From assembly GCF_000003605.2 (NCBI RefSeq), contig NW_003150760.1, positions 337,106 through 365,682 on the forward strand: a stretch of 28,577 bases of DNA, given 5' to 3'. The notes beneath the pieces are model-generated. The model searched no databases. It was not told the DNA's origin and was given only the letters and a program-made list of their open reading frames with translations. This document shows, one piece after another, positions 28,203 through 28,577 of the stretch. Numbering within the stretch: position 1 is the first letter of the stretch; each line of letters begins with the position of its first letter. The DNA comes from Saccoglossus kowalevskii (Eukaryota > Hemichordata > Enteropneusta > Harrimaniidae). A program made the position numbers and the translations under genes.

Positions 28203-28577
28203 CTACTCAAAATTGTCTCTGTTACACTTTTCAATGAGAATAAGCTCCACAACGGGCCTCTGATAAATTCGGGTTGTGTCATCCCTGTGAACCATCACAT
28301 CCACTTTACGCACTTGGTTGTCTTCACTTTTGTATGCCTTGATGACACGTGCAAGAGGCCAGTCATTTCGGGACTGATCCTTCTCTCGAAGTAAGACAAT
28401 ATCTCCTTCATTGATATTGGGCTTGATCACATTCCACTTTCGTCGAGCTTGACGATGCTGGAGGAACTCTCTTTTCCATCGTACTCAGAACTGGCCGGCC
28501 AAGTACTGGACCCGACACCATCGATTTCTGCTGTAAAGGTCTTGCTGGCTAAACTCACCTGGAGGTGGAGGCACTGG
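28203..28577 (-). pseudogene. BEL/Pao pol C-terminus (DUF5641-type), with nonsense codon
   Basis: Read on the minus strand from the window edge to the stop at 28203, the frame gives RWCRVQYLAGQF, a TGA stop (28487-28485), VRWKREFLQHRQARRKWN, then the hallmark INEGDIVLLREKD, NDWPLARVIKAY and VRKVDVMV, and ends RPVVELILIEKC plus a short tail. This is the C-terminal domain that follows integrase in BEL/Pao elements. In the family the residue after F is usually Trp, so TGG has become TGA. No frameshift is seen. The rest of pol and the 5' LTR lie beyond 28577. The copy is inactive unless suppressed. Confidence 0.85.

Noticed and set aside
1-28577. CRISPR array, bacterial operon, ribosome binding sites
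   Set aside because: Spliced animal-type genes and eukaryotic transposons show this is not prokaryotic DNA, and no regular spacer-repeat array is present.

Overview
This is eukaryotic, almost certainly invertebrate animal, nuclear DNA. It is AT-rich, the genes are split by GT-AG introns, and the secreted proteins are built from extracellular animal modules (TSP1, WSC-like, somatomedin B, VWD/C8/TIL, C-type lectin). The spaces between and within genes are crowded with decayed transposons (BEL/Pao, Tc1, jockey-like LINE, hAT- and TTAA-type MITEs, a pogo-like end). The mix fits a marine lophotrochozoan or an invertebrate deuterostome; I cannot name the species.

Layout. Bases 1-4200 hold no gene I can support, only repeats: a SINE-like element with an A/T-rich tail, one copy of a dispersed hairpin repeat, poly-G and GGT runs. 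A 212-bp MITE-like inverted-repeat element lies at 4205-4416. Bases 4654-14584 carry one complete plus-strand gene that I assembled exon by exon: 16 coding exons, 2190 coding bases, 729 residues, all splice phases compatible. Its product reads signal peptide, TSP1, WSC-like, an unrecognised four-cysteine module, somatomedin B, VWD, C8, TIL and a C-type lectin domain with EPN. Most domain borders coincide with phase-1 introns. Its introns hold a poly-G-ended hAT-like MITE, a TTAA-flanked MITE, a tandem repeat and an antisense 186-codon open frame.

Bases 14800-22500 are repeat-rich and gene-poor: a hairpin, a hAT-type MITE, a broken jockey-like LINE, a pogo-like terminus and a 119-bp tandem duplication. 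Bases 23902-24136 hold the coding exon of a second secreted product, a 70-residue precursor with a signal peptide, a spacer and a 29-residue four-cysteine C-terminal peptide. Bases 24480-28577 are transposon debris: two dispersed repeats also found elsewhere in the window, a frameshifted Tc1 transposase, a solo LTR with an exact 5-bp target duplication and heat-shock-element motifs, a coding-like decayed stretch, and the LTR and pol C-terminus of a minus-strand BEL/Pao element with a nonsense codon.

The two intact genes both encode secreted products: a large mosaic lectin and a small disulfide-rich peptide. Both have a splice acceptor just upstream of the ATG, so each transcript should have a spliced non-coding leader. 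Nothing in the sequence links them functionally beyond proximity.
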